From an uncultured Streptomyces sp. (GTDB taxonomy: Bacteria > Actinomycetota > Actinomycetes > Streptomycetales > Streptomycetaceae): DNA of 64,000 bases. Numbering within the stretch: the stretch's first letter is position 1; each line of letters opens with the position of its first letter. The notes beneath the pieces are model-generated. The model made no database searches. It had not been told where the DNA came from and saw only the letters and a list, made by a program, of their open reading frames with translations. The stretch is from assembly GCF_947488945.1 (NCBI RefSeq), contig NZ_CANLBS010000002.1, positions 248,001 through 312,000 on the forward strand, given 5' to 3'. Made by a program: the position numbers and the translations under genes. Shown here in pieces: positions 9,363 to 17,516 of the stretch.

Positions 9363-9510
9363 CGTACGTCCGCGGGCACCGTCCCCGGCGCCCCGCTCCC
9401 CCCACCGACCCCGGCCGTGTCACCCGAACGCGCTAATCGGATCCATTGCGCCGTCCCGGGCCGTCCCACTCGCTAACCTCGGCCCATCGACGAGGGGGCG
9501 GACGGCGGGC

Positions 9511-11028
9511 ATGAGGGCGACATCGCGAGCGGCACGCGCGCTGATCCTGGCGGTGTCGGGACTCGCCCTCGTCTGCACGCTGCCCGCGGTCCGGGCCGGG
9601 GCCACCGCTTGGAGTCCGTGGCCCGACGTCCCGGCCGCACCCGCCGCGGCGGTCGTGCCGTGGGGGACGTTCGCGCTGCTCGCCGGGGTGTACCTGGTCT
9701 GCGAACTGCCCGGCCGCTGCCCCTTCTCCGGCGGCTCGACGCCCGTCGCCGCCGGCTCGTTCTTCCCGCTGCTGCTCGCCGCCGCCTTCCTGCTGCCGCC
9801 GGCCGCCGCCGCCCTGGTCGCCGTGCCGGGCGCGCTGGCGGGCCGGGTCGAACGGCCGCCCGCGGCGGCGCGCCGGCTCTGGCGGGCCGCCCAGCTCGCC
9901 GTCGCCGTGTGGGCCGCCTCCCGCGCCTACCGGGTGTGCGGCGGGCCCGCCACGCTCGGCGGCGGTCCGGGCGGGGCGCCCCTCTTCCCGCAGGCCCTCG
10001 TGCCTGCCTGCGCGGCGGCCCTCGTCCTCTGCCTCGTGCTCACCGCGCTGGACGGCGCGATCCTCGCCGCGGCCGAGCGGCTGCCGCTGCGGCGCGCCTG
10101 GCGGGGCCTGCTGTTCCGGTCGCTCGGCCCCCATCTGGTGCACGGGCTCGCCGGACTGATGATGGCGGTCCTGTGGCAGGGCCCCTACGGCCCGCCGTCC
10201 GCGCTCTGCGTGCTGCTGCCGATGTACATCTCCTGCTGGGTCTTCGCCCAGTACCACCGGGAGAGGGCCGCCCACCGGGCCACCATCCGGGCGCTGGTGC
10301 AGGCCGTCGACCTCAAGGACCCCTACACCCGCGGCCACAGCGAACGGGTCGGGCTCGCCTCCTTCATGATCGCCGGCGAGCTGGGCATGGCCGACGACCG
10401 GTTGGAGGCGCTCCGCTTCGCCGGCATCCTGCACGACATCGGGAAGCTCGGCGTGCCCACCCGCGTCCTGCGCAAGAACGGCCCGCTCACCCCCGAGGAG
10501 CGCCGGGTCGTCGAACTGCATCCGGAGTACGGCCACGAGATCGTCCGGGGCATCGGCTTCCTGGACGACGCCCGTGCCGCGATCCTGCACCACCACGAAC
10601 GCCTGGACGGCGGCGGCTACCCGTGCGGACTGAAGGGCGGGGCCATTCCCGAGTTCGCCCGGGTGGTGGCGGTGGCCGACGCCTTCGACGCCATGACCTC
10701 GTCCCGCTCCTACCGGCGCGGCCGCCCGGTCCCGGCGGCGGTCGAGGAACTGCGCCGGTGCGCCGGCACGCAGTTCGACCCCCGCATGGTGAGCGCCCTG
10801 GAGCGGGCCCTCGACCGGCACGGCTGGTCGCCGTCCGCGCCGGTCACCGCGGACGAGGCGGGGGAGCCCGGCGGTACCCCGGACGCCGGGACCGTCCCGC
10901 CCGGCCCGACGGCCCCGCCCGCCCCGCCCGCCCCGACGACCCCGCGCCCCCGCACCGCGCCGCCCGCCGCACCGGCCGCCACGCCGCCGCCCGCCGGGCG
11001 CGGCAGGCGCGGACGGCGCGGCCGGTGA
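9511..11028 (+). CDS. Membrane HD-GYP domain protein
   Basis: A 505-residue protein with a hydrophobic N-terminal half (about six or seven membrane segments within residues 8-250) and a cytoplasmic HD-GYP domain at about 265-430. The catalytic set is complete: RGHSERVG, HDIGK (about 310), HPEYGHEIV, HHHERLDGGGYP (about 362) and VADAFDAMTS. HD-GYP proteins are usually cyclic-di-nucleotide phosphodiesterases; the substrate here is inferred from family only. The C-terminal 80 residues are a Pro/Ala/Thr-rich basic tail. The GTGA overlap at 11025 couples it to a second HD protein. Confidence 0.88.
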   Translation: MRATSRAARALILAVSGLALVCTLPAVRAGATAWSPWPDVPAAPAAAVVPWGTFALLAGVYLVCELPGRCPFSGGSTPVAAGSFFPLLLAAAFLLPPAAAALVAVPGALAGRVERPPAAARRLWRAAQLAVAVWAASRAYRVCGGPATLGGGPGGAPLFPQALVPACAAALVLCLVLTALDGAILAAAERLPLRRAWRGLLFRSLGPHLVHGLAGLMMAVLWQGPYGPPSALCVLLPMYISCWVFAQYHRERAAHRATIRALVQAVDLKDPYTRGHSERVGLASFMIAGELGMADDRLEALRFAGILHDIGKLGVPTRVLRKNGPLTPEERRVVELHPEYGHEIVRGIGFLDDARAAILHHHERLDGGGYPCGLKGGAIPEFARVVAVADAFDAMTSSRSYRRGRPVPAAVEELRRCAGTQFDPRMVSALERALDRHGWSPSAPVTADEAGEPGGTPDAGTVPPGPTAPPAPPAPTTPRPRTAPPAAPAATPPPAGRGRRGRRGR

Positions 11029-12281
11029 ACGCCCCGCCCGCGCGCCGGGGCGCGCCGCCCGCCGCGGTGGCGCTGCGGACCGCCGCCCTGGCGCTGACCC
11101 TCGCGGCCCTCGTCCAGACCCTGCTGCACGGTCTGGTGGAGCCCGGCCACGCGCTCGCCTTCGGCCTGCTGGTCGCGGTCGGCGAGCCGGCCCGCCGGGG
11201 AGCGCCGCCGGGCGAGCGGGAGCCCGCCCCGCTGGGCGCCGCCGGGGCGCTGGCGTACGCCCTGCTCGGGCGGAGCGCCGGGGAGCCCGTCGGGCACGGG
11301 GTGCTCCAGGTGGTGGCGGTCGTCGTCGCCGCGCAGTTGGTCGCCGCCGTGTGGCACCTGTCCCGTGGCCGGGGGCCGCAGCCCGACGAGGCGGCCCGCC
11401 GGGTGCTGACGGTGGCCTTCGCCGCGGTCTGCTTCCAGCCGTTGCGGGCCGACGGGTCGACGCTCCGCGAGGGGCCCGCGTACGTCTTCGTCCTGCTGGC
11501 CCTGCTGGTGCTGACCGCGCTCTGCGACGCGGTGCTGGCGGCCCTGCTGGTCCGCTCCCGCACCCGGTTCCCGTTCGGTCCGCTGCTGCGGGACGAGCTG
11601 CGGGCGCTGCTCGGCATCGGCTCGGCGGTCTGTGCCACCGGTGCGGTGATGGCGCTGGGGGTCGCCGTCGCCGGGCTGTGGGCGCTGCCGGTGCTCTGCG
11701 TGCCGCTGCTGCTGACCCAGATCTCGTTCCGGCGGTACGCGGCGGTCCGCGCGACCTACCGGCAGACCATCGCCTCGCTCGCCCGCGCCACCGAGGTCGC
11801 CGGCTACACCCCGCACGGTCACGCCCGCCGGGTCGCCGAGCTGTCCACCGCGGTCGGCCGCGAGCTGGGGCTCGGGGGCCGGGCGCTGACGGTGCTGGAG
11901 TACGCGGCGCTGATGCACGACATCGGCCAGCTCTCCCTGGTGGACCCGGTCGCGCACGGGGCGACGGTCTCGCTGCCGGCCGCCGAACAGCGCCGGATCG
12001 CCCTCCTCGGCGGGGCGGTCGTCCGGCGGACCGGGGTGGACGCGAAGGTGGCGGTGGTGGTGGAGCGGCAGGCCGATCCGTACCGCGAGCAGCCGCTCTC
12101 CGCGCGGATCGTCAGGACGGCCAACGCATACGACGACCTGTGCGGGGCACACGTGGGCGGAGCCCTTGGGGCGCTGGAGCAGCTCAGGCTCGCCACCGGC
12201 CACGACCACCAGCCGCAGGTGGTCGAGGCGCTGGCCAGGGTTCTGGCACGCGGAGGGTCGACCGCCGGGGCCGGCGGGTAA
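11025..12281 (+). CDS. Membrane protein with degenerate HD domain
   Basis: A 418-residue partner of the preceding HD-GYP protein with the same layout: several hydrophobic helices to about residue 250, then an HD domain. It keeps the first His (PHGHARRVAEL) and HD pair (MHDIGQLSL), but the later His and GYP motifs are gone: the region equivalent to HHHERLDGGGYP reads VVVERQADPYREQ. It is therefore probably not a phosphodiesterase by itself and may regulate or pair with its neighbour. The start GTG 11025 overlaps the upstream stop, which is strong evidence for this start because the frame is open far upstream. Confidence 0.8.
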   Translation: MNAPPARRGAPPAAVALRTAALALTLAALVQTLLHGLVEPGHALAFGLLVAVGEPARRGAPPGEREPAPLGAAGALAYALLGRSAGEPVGHGVLQVVAVVVAAQLVAAVWHLSRGRGPQPDEAARRVLTVAFAAVCFQPLRADGSTLREGPAYVFVLLALLVLTALCDAVLAALLVRSRTRFPFGPLLRDELRALLGIGSAVCATGAVMALGVAVAGLWALPVLCVPLLLTQISFRRYAAVRATYRQTIASLARATEVAGYTPHGHARRVAELSTAVGRELGLGGRALTVLEYAALMHDIGQLSLVDPVAHGATVSLPAAEQRRIALLGGAVVRRTGVDAKVAVVVERQADPYREQPLSARIVRTANAYDDLCGAHVGGALGALEQLRLATGHDHQPQVVEALARVLARGGSTAGAGG

Positions 12282-12362
12282 CCCATGGGTAAGGAGCGGG
12301 TGTCCGGCCGGGCATGGTTGGATGCGGAACAAGAGGGTGTCCAGTCGGGACAGGCGGGAATC

Positions 12363-13346
12363 GTGAGGATCTTCGGGAAGGTACGGCACCGGCCGTCCGC
12401 CTCGTGGCGGCAGGCCACCGACCGCGCGTTCACGCTGATCGGCGACGGCCGGTACGAGGACGCGGGGGCGCTGCTGACACGCGCCGCGGACCTGGAGCCC
12501 TGGCTCTCCGAGTCGTGGTTCAACCTGGCGCTGCTGCACAAGTTCCGGCACGACTGGGAGCAGGCGCGCGCCGCCGGACTGCGCGCGGTCGCGCTGCTCG
12601 ACCGGGAGTCCGGTGCGCCGGACTGGTGGAACGTGGGGATCGCCGCGACCGCGCTCCAGGACTGGCCGCTGGCCCGCCGGGCCTGGCAGGCGTACGGCCT
12701 GAAGGTGCCGGGCAGCGGCACCGGGGCCACCACCGAGCCGACCGGCATGGAGCTGGGCAGCGCGGCGGTCCGGCTCTCGCCGGAGGGCGAGGCCGAGGTG
12801 GTGTGGGGCCGTCGGCTGGATCCGGCCCGCATCGAGGTGCTGTCCATCCCGCTGCCGTCGTCCGGGCGGCGCTGGGGCGAGGTCGTGCTGCACGACGGGG
12901 TGCCCAACGGCGAGCGGATCACCGCCGCGGGCCCGTCCTACCCGGTCTTCGACGAGATCGAGCTGTGGGCGCCGTCGCCCGTGCCCACCTGGGTGGTGCT
13001 GCTGGAGGCCGCCACCGAGGCGGACCGGGACGCGCTGGAGCAACTCGCCTCGGACGCGGGCTTCGCCGCGGAGGACTGGTCGTCCTCCGTGCGGCTGCTG
13101 TGCCGGGCCTGCTCGGAGAGCCCGATGGTGAGCGACGAGGGCGAGGGCGAGCACCTCGATCCGCACGACCACAGCGAGCCGGGCCATCCGGGACCGCTGG
13201 GCCACCGCACGGCCGGCGAGCTGTGGGTACCGGAGCGCGAGTGCGGGCTGGCCGCCCCGCCGGGACTGGTGCGCGGGCTGCTGGACGGCTGGGCCGCGGA
13301 CAGCCCCGACAGCCGCGAGTGGCGGGATCTCGAAGAAGTCTGCTGA
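12363..13346 (+). CDS. TPR-containing protein
   Basis: About 327 residues from GTG 12363 (reading MRIFGKVRHRPSASWRQATD). One clear TPR-like pair lies near residues 20-85 (AFTLIGDGRYEDAGALLTRAADLEPWLSESWFNLALLHKF), then a mixed domain with WGRRLDPARIEVLSIPLPSS and a His/Glu-rich stretch at about 263-280. Alternative in-frame starts at 12285 (ATG) and 12300 (GTG, with AAGGAG close by) would add a tail lacking obvious structure. The protein type is widespread in Streptomyces as a conserved hypothetical; the function is unknown. It is followed after about 100 bp by peptide deformylase. Confidence 0.75.
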   Translation: MRIFGKVRHRPSASWRQATDRAFTLIGDGRYEDAGALLTRAADLEPWLSESWFNLALLHKFRHDWEQARAAGLRAVALLDRESGAPDWWNVGIAATALQDWPLARRAWQAYGLKVPGSGTGATTEPTGMELGSAAVRLSPEGEAEVVWGRRLDPARIEVLSIPLPSSGRRWGEVVLHDGVPNGERITAAGPSYPVFDEIELWAPSPVPTWVVLLEAATEADRDALEQLASDAGFAAEDWSSSVRLLCRACSESPMVSDEGEGEHLDPHDHSEPGHPGPLGHRTAGELWVPERECGLAAPPGLVRGLLDGWAADSPDSREWRDLEEVC

Positions 13347-13443
13347 CGTGTGCCCGTAGGCTGTACGGGCACCGATCGCGGTGCTGGTGGTCCCGGGCCG
13401 ATCCGGACCGGGCAGACAGGTTGCAGGAAGGCGTACGGCGGAC

Positions 13444-14109
13444 ATGGCGCAGCAGGAGACGGACGAGCGGACGGGCGTGGACGGCGTCGACGGCGTGGAC
13501 GGCGTCGACGATGAGGGGTTCGTCGTCGACACGGAGGACTGCGAGGAGCGCGAGGCGGCGCACCGCGGGCGCGGCACCTCCCGTCCGATCACGGTCGTGG
13601 GCAATCCGGTCCTGCACAAGGAGTGCAAGGACGTCACCGCCTTCGACGACGACCTGGCGGCGCTGATCGACGACATGTTCGCCAGCCAGCGGACGGCGGA
13701 GGGCGTGGGCCTGGCCGCCAACCAGATCGGCGTGGACCTCAAGGTCTTCGTGTACGACTGCCCGGACGACGAGGGGGTCCGCCACGTCGGCGCGGTCGTC
13801 AACCCGGTGCTGGAGGAGCTGCCGCCGGCCGAGCGGGTCCTGGACGACTCCAACGAGGGCTGCCTGTCCGTCCCGACCGCCTACGCCTCGCTGGCCCGCC
13901 CCGACTACGCGGTGGTGAGCGGCCGGGACGCGCGCGGCAACCCGATCAAGGTGCGGGGCAGCGGCTACTTCGCGCGCTGCCTCCAGCACGAGACGGACCA
14001 CCTGTACGGCCGCCTCTACATCGACCGGCTCTCCAAGCGGGACCGCAAGGACGCGCTGAAGCAGATGGCCGAGGGCACCCCGCGCTACGAGACCGTCCCC
14101 AACGACTGA
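13444..14109 (+). CDS. def: Peptide deformylase
   Basis: A 221-residue metalloenzyme removing the formyl group from N-terminal Met of nascent proteins. All three family motifs are present: [10 protein letters not shown] (about residue 81), EGCLSVP (about 138, Cys metal ligand) and QHETDHLYG (about 181, two His ligands and catalytic Glu). An unusual acidic N-terminal extension of about 45 residues contains a four-fold VDG repeat ([15 protein letters not shown]) encoded by a near-perfect tandem DNA repeat. ATG 13444 is used. A strong terminator follows. Confidence 0.95.
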   Translation: MAQQETDERTGVDGVDGVDGVDDEGFVVDTEDCEEREAAHRGRGTSRPITVVGNPVLHKECKDVTAFDDDLAALIDDMFASQRTAEGVGLAANQIGVDLKVFVYDCPDDEGVRHVGAVVNPVLEELPPAERVLDDSNEGCLSVPTAYASLARPDYAVVSGRDARGNPIKVRGSGYFARCLQHETDHLYGRLYIDRLSKRDRKDALKQMAEGTPRYETVPND

Positions 14110-14144
14110 CGCCCGGGACCGTCCCGTCCGGGTGGGTCCGGACG

Positions 14145-14196
14145 GCGCGAGGGCCCGGCGGCCGGTGCGCGAGCGCCCGCCGCCGGGCCCTCGCGC
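14145..14196 (+). terminator. 18-bp hairpin terminator after def
   Basis: Arms 14145-14162 (GCGCGAGGGCCCGGCGGC) and 14179-14196 (exact complement), 16-base loop. Confidence 0.8.
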
Positions 14197-14325
14197 GTAT
14201 CCGGGCCAAGGGGTTCCGCGGCGGCCATGTGGCGTCCAACTGCCATTGCGCCAGGGGTGGTTGACGCGCGTCGACTCCTCCGCCAAGCTCACCTGCACAT
14301 GCCATCGCGAGAGGGAGCCCCCCAC

Positions 14326-15063
14326 ATGCCCGGACGTATCGTGCGCATTCTGCTCGGACTTGTCATGACCTTTACATGTACGTTGGCGGGGGTGGTGTTC
14401 ACCGCCGGAACCGCCCACGCCGACGGCTGCTACACCTTCACCCGCACCCTGTCCTCCGGCGCCACCGGCAACGACGTCACCCAGCTCCAGATCCGCGTCG
14501 CCGGCTACCCCGGCTACAACTCGGTGCTGGCCATCGACGGTTCCTACGGACCTGCCACCACGGCCGCCGTCAAGCGCTTCCAGGCCGCCTACGGCCTGGC
14601 CGCCGACGGCATCGCCGGACCGGCCACCCAGGCCAAGATCTACGCGCTCCAGGACGACGACTGCACCCCGATCCACTTCACCTACGCCGAGCTCAACGGC
14701 TGCAACAGCACCTGGTCGGGCGGCGCCGTCGCCGCGGGCACGGCGCGGGCCAACGCGCTGTCCAGCATGTGGAAGCTGGAGGCGCTGCGGCACGCGCTGG
14801 GCGACCAGCCGATCCGCGTCACCAGCGGCTTCCGCTCCACCTCCTGCAACGCGGCGGTCGGCGGAGCCTCCGGCAGCCGTCACCTCTACGGTGACGCCGT
14901 CGACCTCGGGGCCGGCTCGCACTCGCTGTGCACCATGGCGCTGCAGGCCCGCAACCACGGCTTCCGCGGGATCCTCGGCCCGGGCTACCCGGACCACAAC
15001 GACCACGTCCACGTGAACCAGGGCCCGAACCGCTTCTGGTCCGCGCCCAGTTGCGGGATCTGA
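14326..15063 (+). CDS. Secreted zinc D-Ala-D-Ala carboxypeptidase (M15) with peptidoglycan-binding domain
   Basis: A 245-residue exported enzyme that trims cell-wall peptides. A Sec signal peptide of about 34 residues ends at TAHADG. A PG_binding_1 domain follows (about 40-105: LQIRVAGYPGYNSVLAIDGSYGPATTAAVKRFQ), then an M15A domain with the zinc motif SRHLYGDAVDLG (about 182-193) and HNDHVHV (about 224). The arrangement matches the classical Streptomyces albus G Zn DD-carboxypeptidase. ATG 14326 with GAGGGAG upstream gives a proper signal peptide. TTGACG at about 14262 is a possible -35 element. Confidence 0.9.
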   Translation: MPGRIVRILLGLVMTFTCTLAGVVFTAGTAHADGCYTFTRTLSSGATGNDVTQLQIRVAGYPGYNSVLAIDGSYGPATTAAVKRFQAAYGLAADGIAGPATQAKIYALQDDDCTPIHFTYAELNGCNSTWSGGAVAAGTARANALSSMWKLEALRHALGDQPIRVTSGFRSTSCNAAVGGASGSRHLYGDAVDLGAGSHSLCTMALQARNHGFRGILGPGYPDHNDHVHVNQGPNRFWSAPSCGI

Positions 15064-15085
15064 CCGCACCACCCACCGCGTGACC

Positions 15086-15117
15086 GCCGTGCCCCCGGTC
15101 TTCACCGGGGGCACGGC
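15086..15117. terminator. Bidirectional hairpin terminator
   Basis: Arms 15086-15098 (GCCGTGCCCCCGG) and 15105-15117 (exact complement) with loop TCTTCA, between the convergent carboxypeptidase and GlxA/AraC regulator genes. Confidence 0.85.
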
Positions 15118-15138
15118 ACCACGCTACGGCCGGGCGCC

Positions 15139-16113
15139 TCAGACCCTCTCGGGGGTGGCGACCGGGCCCCGGAACGTCCTGCGGTACGCCTGCGGGGTGG
15201 TGCCCAGCGAACGGACGAACTGGTGGCGCAGGGCGGCGGCGTTGCCGAAGCCGGTGCGGCCGGCGATGGCGTCCATCGTCTCGTCGGACGCCTCCAGCAA
15301 GTGCTGTGCCAGAAGCACCCGTTGACGCAGCAGCCAGCGGTAGGGCGTGGTGCCGGTCTCCTGCTGGAAGCGGCGCGCGAAGGTGCGCGGCGACATGTGG
15401 GTCAGCGCGGCGAGCTGGTCCACGGTCATCTCCTGCTCCAGGTGGCCCTCCATCCACGCCAGGGTGTCGCCGACCGTGTCGCACCGGGTGCGGGGCAGCG
15501 GCCGCTCGACGTACTGCGCCTGCCCGCCGTCCCGGTGCGGCGGCACCACCATCCGGCGGGCGACCGCGTTGGCCACGTCCGGCCCGTGCTCCTGGCGCAG
15601 CAGATGCAGACAGGCGTCGATGCCCGCCGCGGTGCCGGCCGAGCTGATCACCGGGCCCGCGTCCACGTACAGCACGTCCGGCTCCACCACGGCCGCCGGG
15701 AAGCGGCGGGCCAGTTCGGCGCTGTGCCGCCAGTGGGTGGTGCACCGCCGTCCGTCCAGCAGCCCGGCCGCGCCCAGGACGAACGCGCCCGAGCAGACGC
15801 TCAGCACCCGCGCCCCGCGCTCCACGGTCCGGCGCAGGGCCTCCAGCACCTCCTCGGGATACGACCGCGCCACGAAGTGACTGCCGGCCGGCACCGCGAC
15901 CAGGTCGGCCTCGTCCAGCCGGTCGAGGCCGTACGGGGTGCTGAGGGTGAAACCGGCGTGGGTGCGCAGGACCGGGCCTTCGGCGGAGACGACGGCGAAG
16001 TCCTGCACCGGCAGGCCCTCGTCGCTGCGGTCGAGACCGAAAACCTCGCAGAGCACGCCGAGTTCGAAGGGGTGTACCTCGTCGAGCAGCAGGACGGCGA
16101 CGTTGTTCAGCAT
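15139..16113 (-). CDS. GlxA-family (DJ-1/PfpI-AraC) transcriptional regulator
   Basis: A 324-residue regulator: an N-terminal DJ-1/PfpI-like domain (about 1-185) with the nucleophile-elbow-like VLSVCSGAFVLGAAG (about 103-117), and a C-terminal AraC DNA-binding domain (about 215-315) with two helix-turn-helix units (MTVDQLAALTHMSPRTFARRF and MDAIAGRTGFGNAAALRHQF). It lies downstream of nrdAB on the same strand. In other streptomycetes the nrdAB operon has a third gene nrdS for an AraC-like regulator, so this may be NrdS; here, however, a terminator and a small opposite-strand gene separate it from nrdB. Confidence 0.88.
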   Translation of the reverse strand: MLNNVAVLLLDEVHPFELGVLCEVFGLDRSDEGLPVQDFAVVSAEGPVLRTHAGFTLSTPYGLDRLDEADLVAVPAGSHFVARSYPEEVLEALRRTVERGARVLSVCSGAFVLGAAGLLDGRRCTTHWRHSAELARRFPAAVVEPDVLYVDAGPVISSAGTAAGIDACLHLLRQEHGPDVANAVARRMVVPPHRDGGQAQYVERPLPRTRCDTVGDTLAWMEGHLEQEMTVDQLAALTHMSPRTFARRFQQETGTTPYRWLLRQRVLLAQHLLEASDETMDAIAGRTGFGNAAALRHQFVRSLGTTPQAYRRTFRGPVATPERV

Positions 16114-16122
16114 GGCGACAGT

Positions 16123-16159
16123 GTGGCAGTAATTCAACGTCCTATGACAGTCCTGCCAC
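16123..16159. promoter_or_regulatory. Inverted repeat in divergent promoter region
   Basis: GTGGCAG at 16123-16129 and CTGCCAC at 16153-16159, 23 bases apart, in the 81-bp gap between the regulator gene and the small membrane protein. The flanking TGGCAGTAATT and TATGACAGTCC also look like a direct repeat. It is a plausible operator for the GlxA/AraC protein itself. Confidence 0.5.
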
Positions 16160-16194
16160 TCACCGAATCCTTGCGGCGCGGCCACAGTGGAGCC

Positions 16195-16410
16195 ATGAAC
16201 ACACTCCTGAACCTCCTCGCCGTGGCCGTCCTCCTCGCCCTCGTCCTGCTCCCCGCCCTCGTCGGACTCGCCCGCGAACGACGCATCGACCGCGCCCTGC
16301 GCGCGGCGCATCCCGCCTCCCGCGACGAACCGCCGCAGCCCCCGGCCGCCGTCGTCCTGCCCGCCCGGACCGGCGGACGGCCGTACCGGGGAGCGTGGGT
16401 GCGGGTCTGA
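16195..16410 (+). CDS. Small single-helix membrane protein
   Basis: A 71-residue protein: a strong transmembrane helix at residues 3-25 (LLNLLAVAVLLALVLLPALVG) followed by a basic stretch ARERRIDRALRAAHPASRDE and a Pro/Arg tail. The ATG at 16195 with a short purine stretch (AGTGGAG) upstream supports translation. No known family is recognised. Divergent from the GlxA/AraC regulator with a shared 81-bp promoter region, so it could be that regulator's target. Confidence 0.6.
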   Translation: MNTLLNLLAVAVLLALVLLPALVGLARERRIDRALRAAHPASRDEPPQPPAAVVLPARTGGRPYRGAWVRV

Positions 16411-16424
16411 TCCCCGGACGGCGC

Positions 16425-16469
16425 GAGCCCCCGCGGCGGCCGGCGTGCGGCCGGCCGTCGCGGGGGCTC
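16425..16469. terminator. Hairpin terminator of nrdAB and the small membrane gene
   Basis: Long inverted repeat with one mismatch: AGCCCCCGCGGCGGCCGGC pairs with GCCGGCCGTCGCGGGGGCT. It sits between convergent genes and separates nrdB from the GlxA/AraC gene. Confidence 0.85.
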
Positions 16470-16487
16470 CCGATCGTGCCGGGCGGG

Positions 16488-17516
16488 CTAGAACTCGTCG
16501 TCGAAGCCGACGGTGCCCTCGACCGCGACCTGGTAGGCCGACGGACGGCGCTCGAAGAAGTTCGTCAGCTCCTGGACGCCCTGCAACTCCATGAAGGAGA
16601 ACGGGTTCTGGGAGCCGTACAGCGCCGGGAAGCCCAGCCGGGTCAGGCGCTGGTCGGCGACGCACTCCAGGTACTGCCGCATCGACTCGGTGTTCATCCC
16701 CGGCAGGCCCTCGCCGCACAGGTCGCGGCCGAACTGCAGCTCCGCCTCGACGGCCTCCTTCAGCATGTCGGTGACCTGCTGCCGCAGCTCGTCGTCGAAG
16801 AGGTCCGGCTCCTCCTTGCGGACGGTGTCGACCACCTCGAACGCGAAGTTCATGTGCATGGTCTCGTCACGGAACACCCAGTTGGTGCCGGTGGCCAGGC
16901 CGTGCAGCAGACCGCGCGAGCGGAACCAGTAGACGTACGCGAACGCGCCGTAGAAGAACAGGCCCTCGATGCACGCCGCGAAACAGATCAGGTTCAGCAG
17001 GAAGCGGCGCCGGTCGGCCCTGGTCTCCAGGCGCTCGATCTTCTCGACCGAGTCCATCCAGCGGAAGCAGAACTGTGCCTTCTCGCGGATCGACGGGATC
17101 TCCTCGACCGCGTCGAACGCGGCCGCCCGGTCGTCCGGGTCGGGCAGATAGGTGTCGAGCAGCGTCAGGTAGAACTGCACGTGCACGGCCTCCTCGAAGA
17201 GCTGCCGCGACAGGTAGAGCCGCGCCTCCGGGGAGTTGATGTGCTTGTACAGCGTCAGCACCAGGTTGTTGGAGACGATCGAGTCACCGGTGGCGAAGAA
17301 CGCCACCAGCCGGCCGATCATGTGCTGCTCGCCGGGGGACAGCTTGGCGAGGTCGGACACGTCGGAGTGGAGGTCGACCTCCTCCACGGTCCAGGTGTTC
17401 TTGATCGCGTCCCGGTAGCGCTCGTAGAAGTCCGGGTAGCGCATCGGCCGCAGGGTCAGCTCGAATCCCGGGTCGAGCAGGTTCTTCCGGGCGGCGGAAT
17501 CGGTGGGGGTCGTCAC
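16488..17516 (-). CDS. nrdB: Class Ia ribonucleotide reductase small (R2) subunit
   Basis: A 342-residue diiron/tyrosyl-radical subunit. The metal and radical residues are visible in FEEAVHVQFY (Glu-x-x-His-x-x-x-Tyr, about residues 103-111), ACIEGLFFYG and RDETMHMNF (Glu-x-x-His, about 200). The Glu/His/Tyr spacing equals E. coli E115/H118/Y122, indicating a conventional Tyr radical. The start is taken as GTG 17516, overlapping the nrdA stop (GTGA) with GAGG seven bases upstream; an ATG at 17522 is possible but has GAGG only one base away. Confidence 0.95.
   Translation of the reverse strand: MTTPTDSAARKNLLDPGFELTLRPMRYPDFYERYRDAIKNTWTVEEVDLHSDVSDLAKLSPGEQHMIGRLVAFFATGDSIVSNNLVLTLYKHINSPEARLYLSRQLFEEAVHVQFYLTLLDTYLPDPDDRAAAFDAVEEIPSIREKAQFCFRWMDSVEKIERLETRADRRRFLLNLICFAACIEGLFFYGAFAYVYWFRSRGLLHGLATGTNWVFRDETMHMNFAFEVVDTVRKEEPDLFDDELRQQVTDMLKEAVEAELQFGRDLCGEGLPGMNTESMRQYLECVADQRLTRLGFPALYGSQNPFSFMELQGVQELTNFFERRPSAYQVAVEGTVGFDDEF

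Noticed and set aside
12285..12362. Upstream starts for the TPR protein
   Set aside because: ATG 12285 and GTG 12300 are possible, but the added residues have no structure and GTG 12363 gives a typical beginning; left as an alternative.
14197..14325. Possible c-di-AMP (ydaO) riboswitch before the cell-wall carboxypeptidase gene
   Set aside because: Such riboswitches often precede Streptomyces cell-wall hydrolases, but the conserved core is not seen here and the leader is too short.
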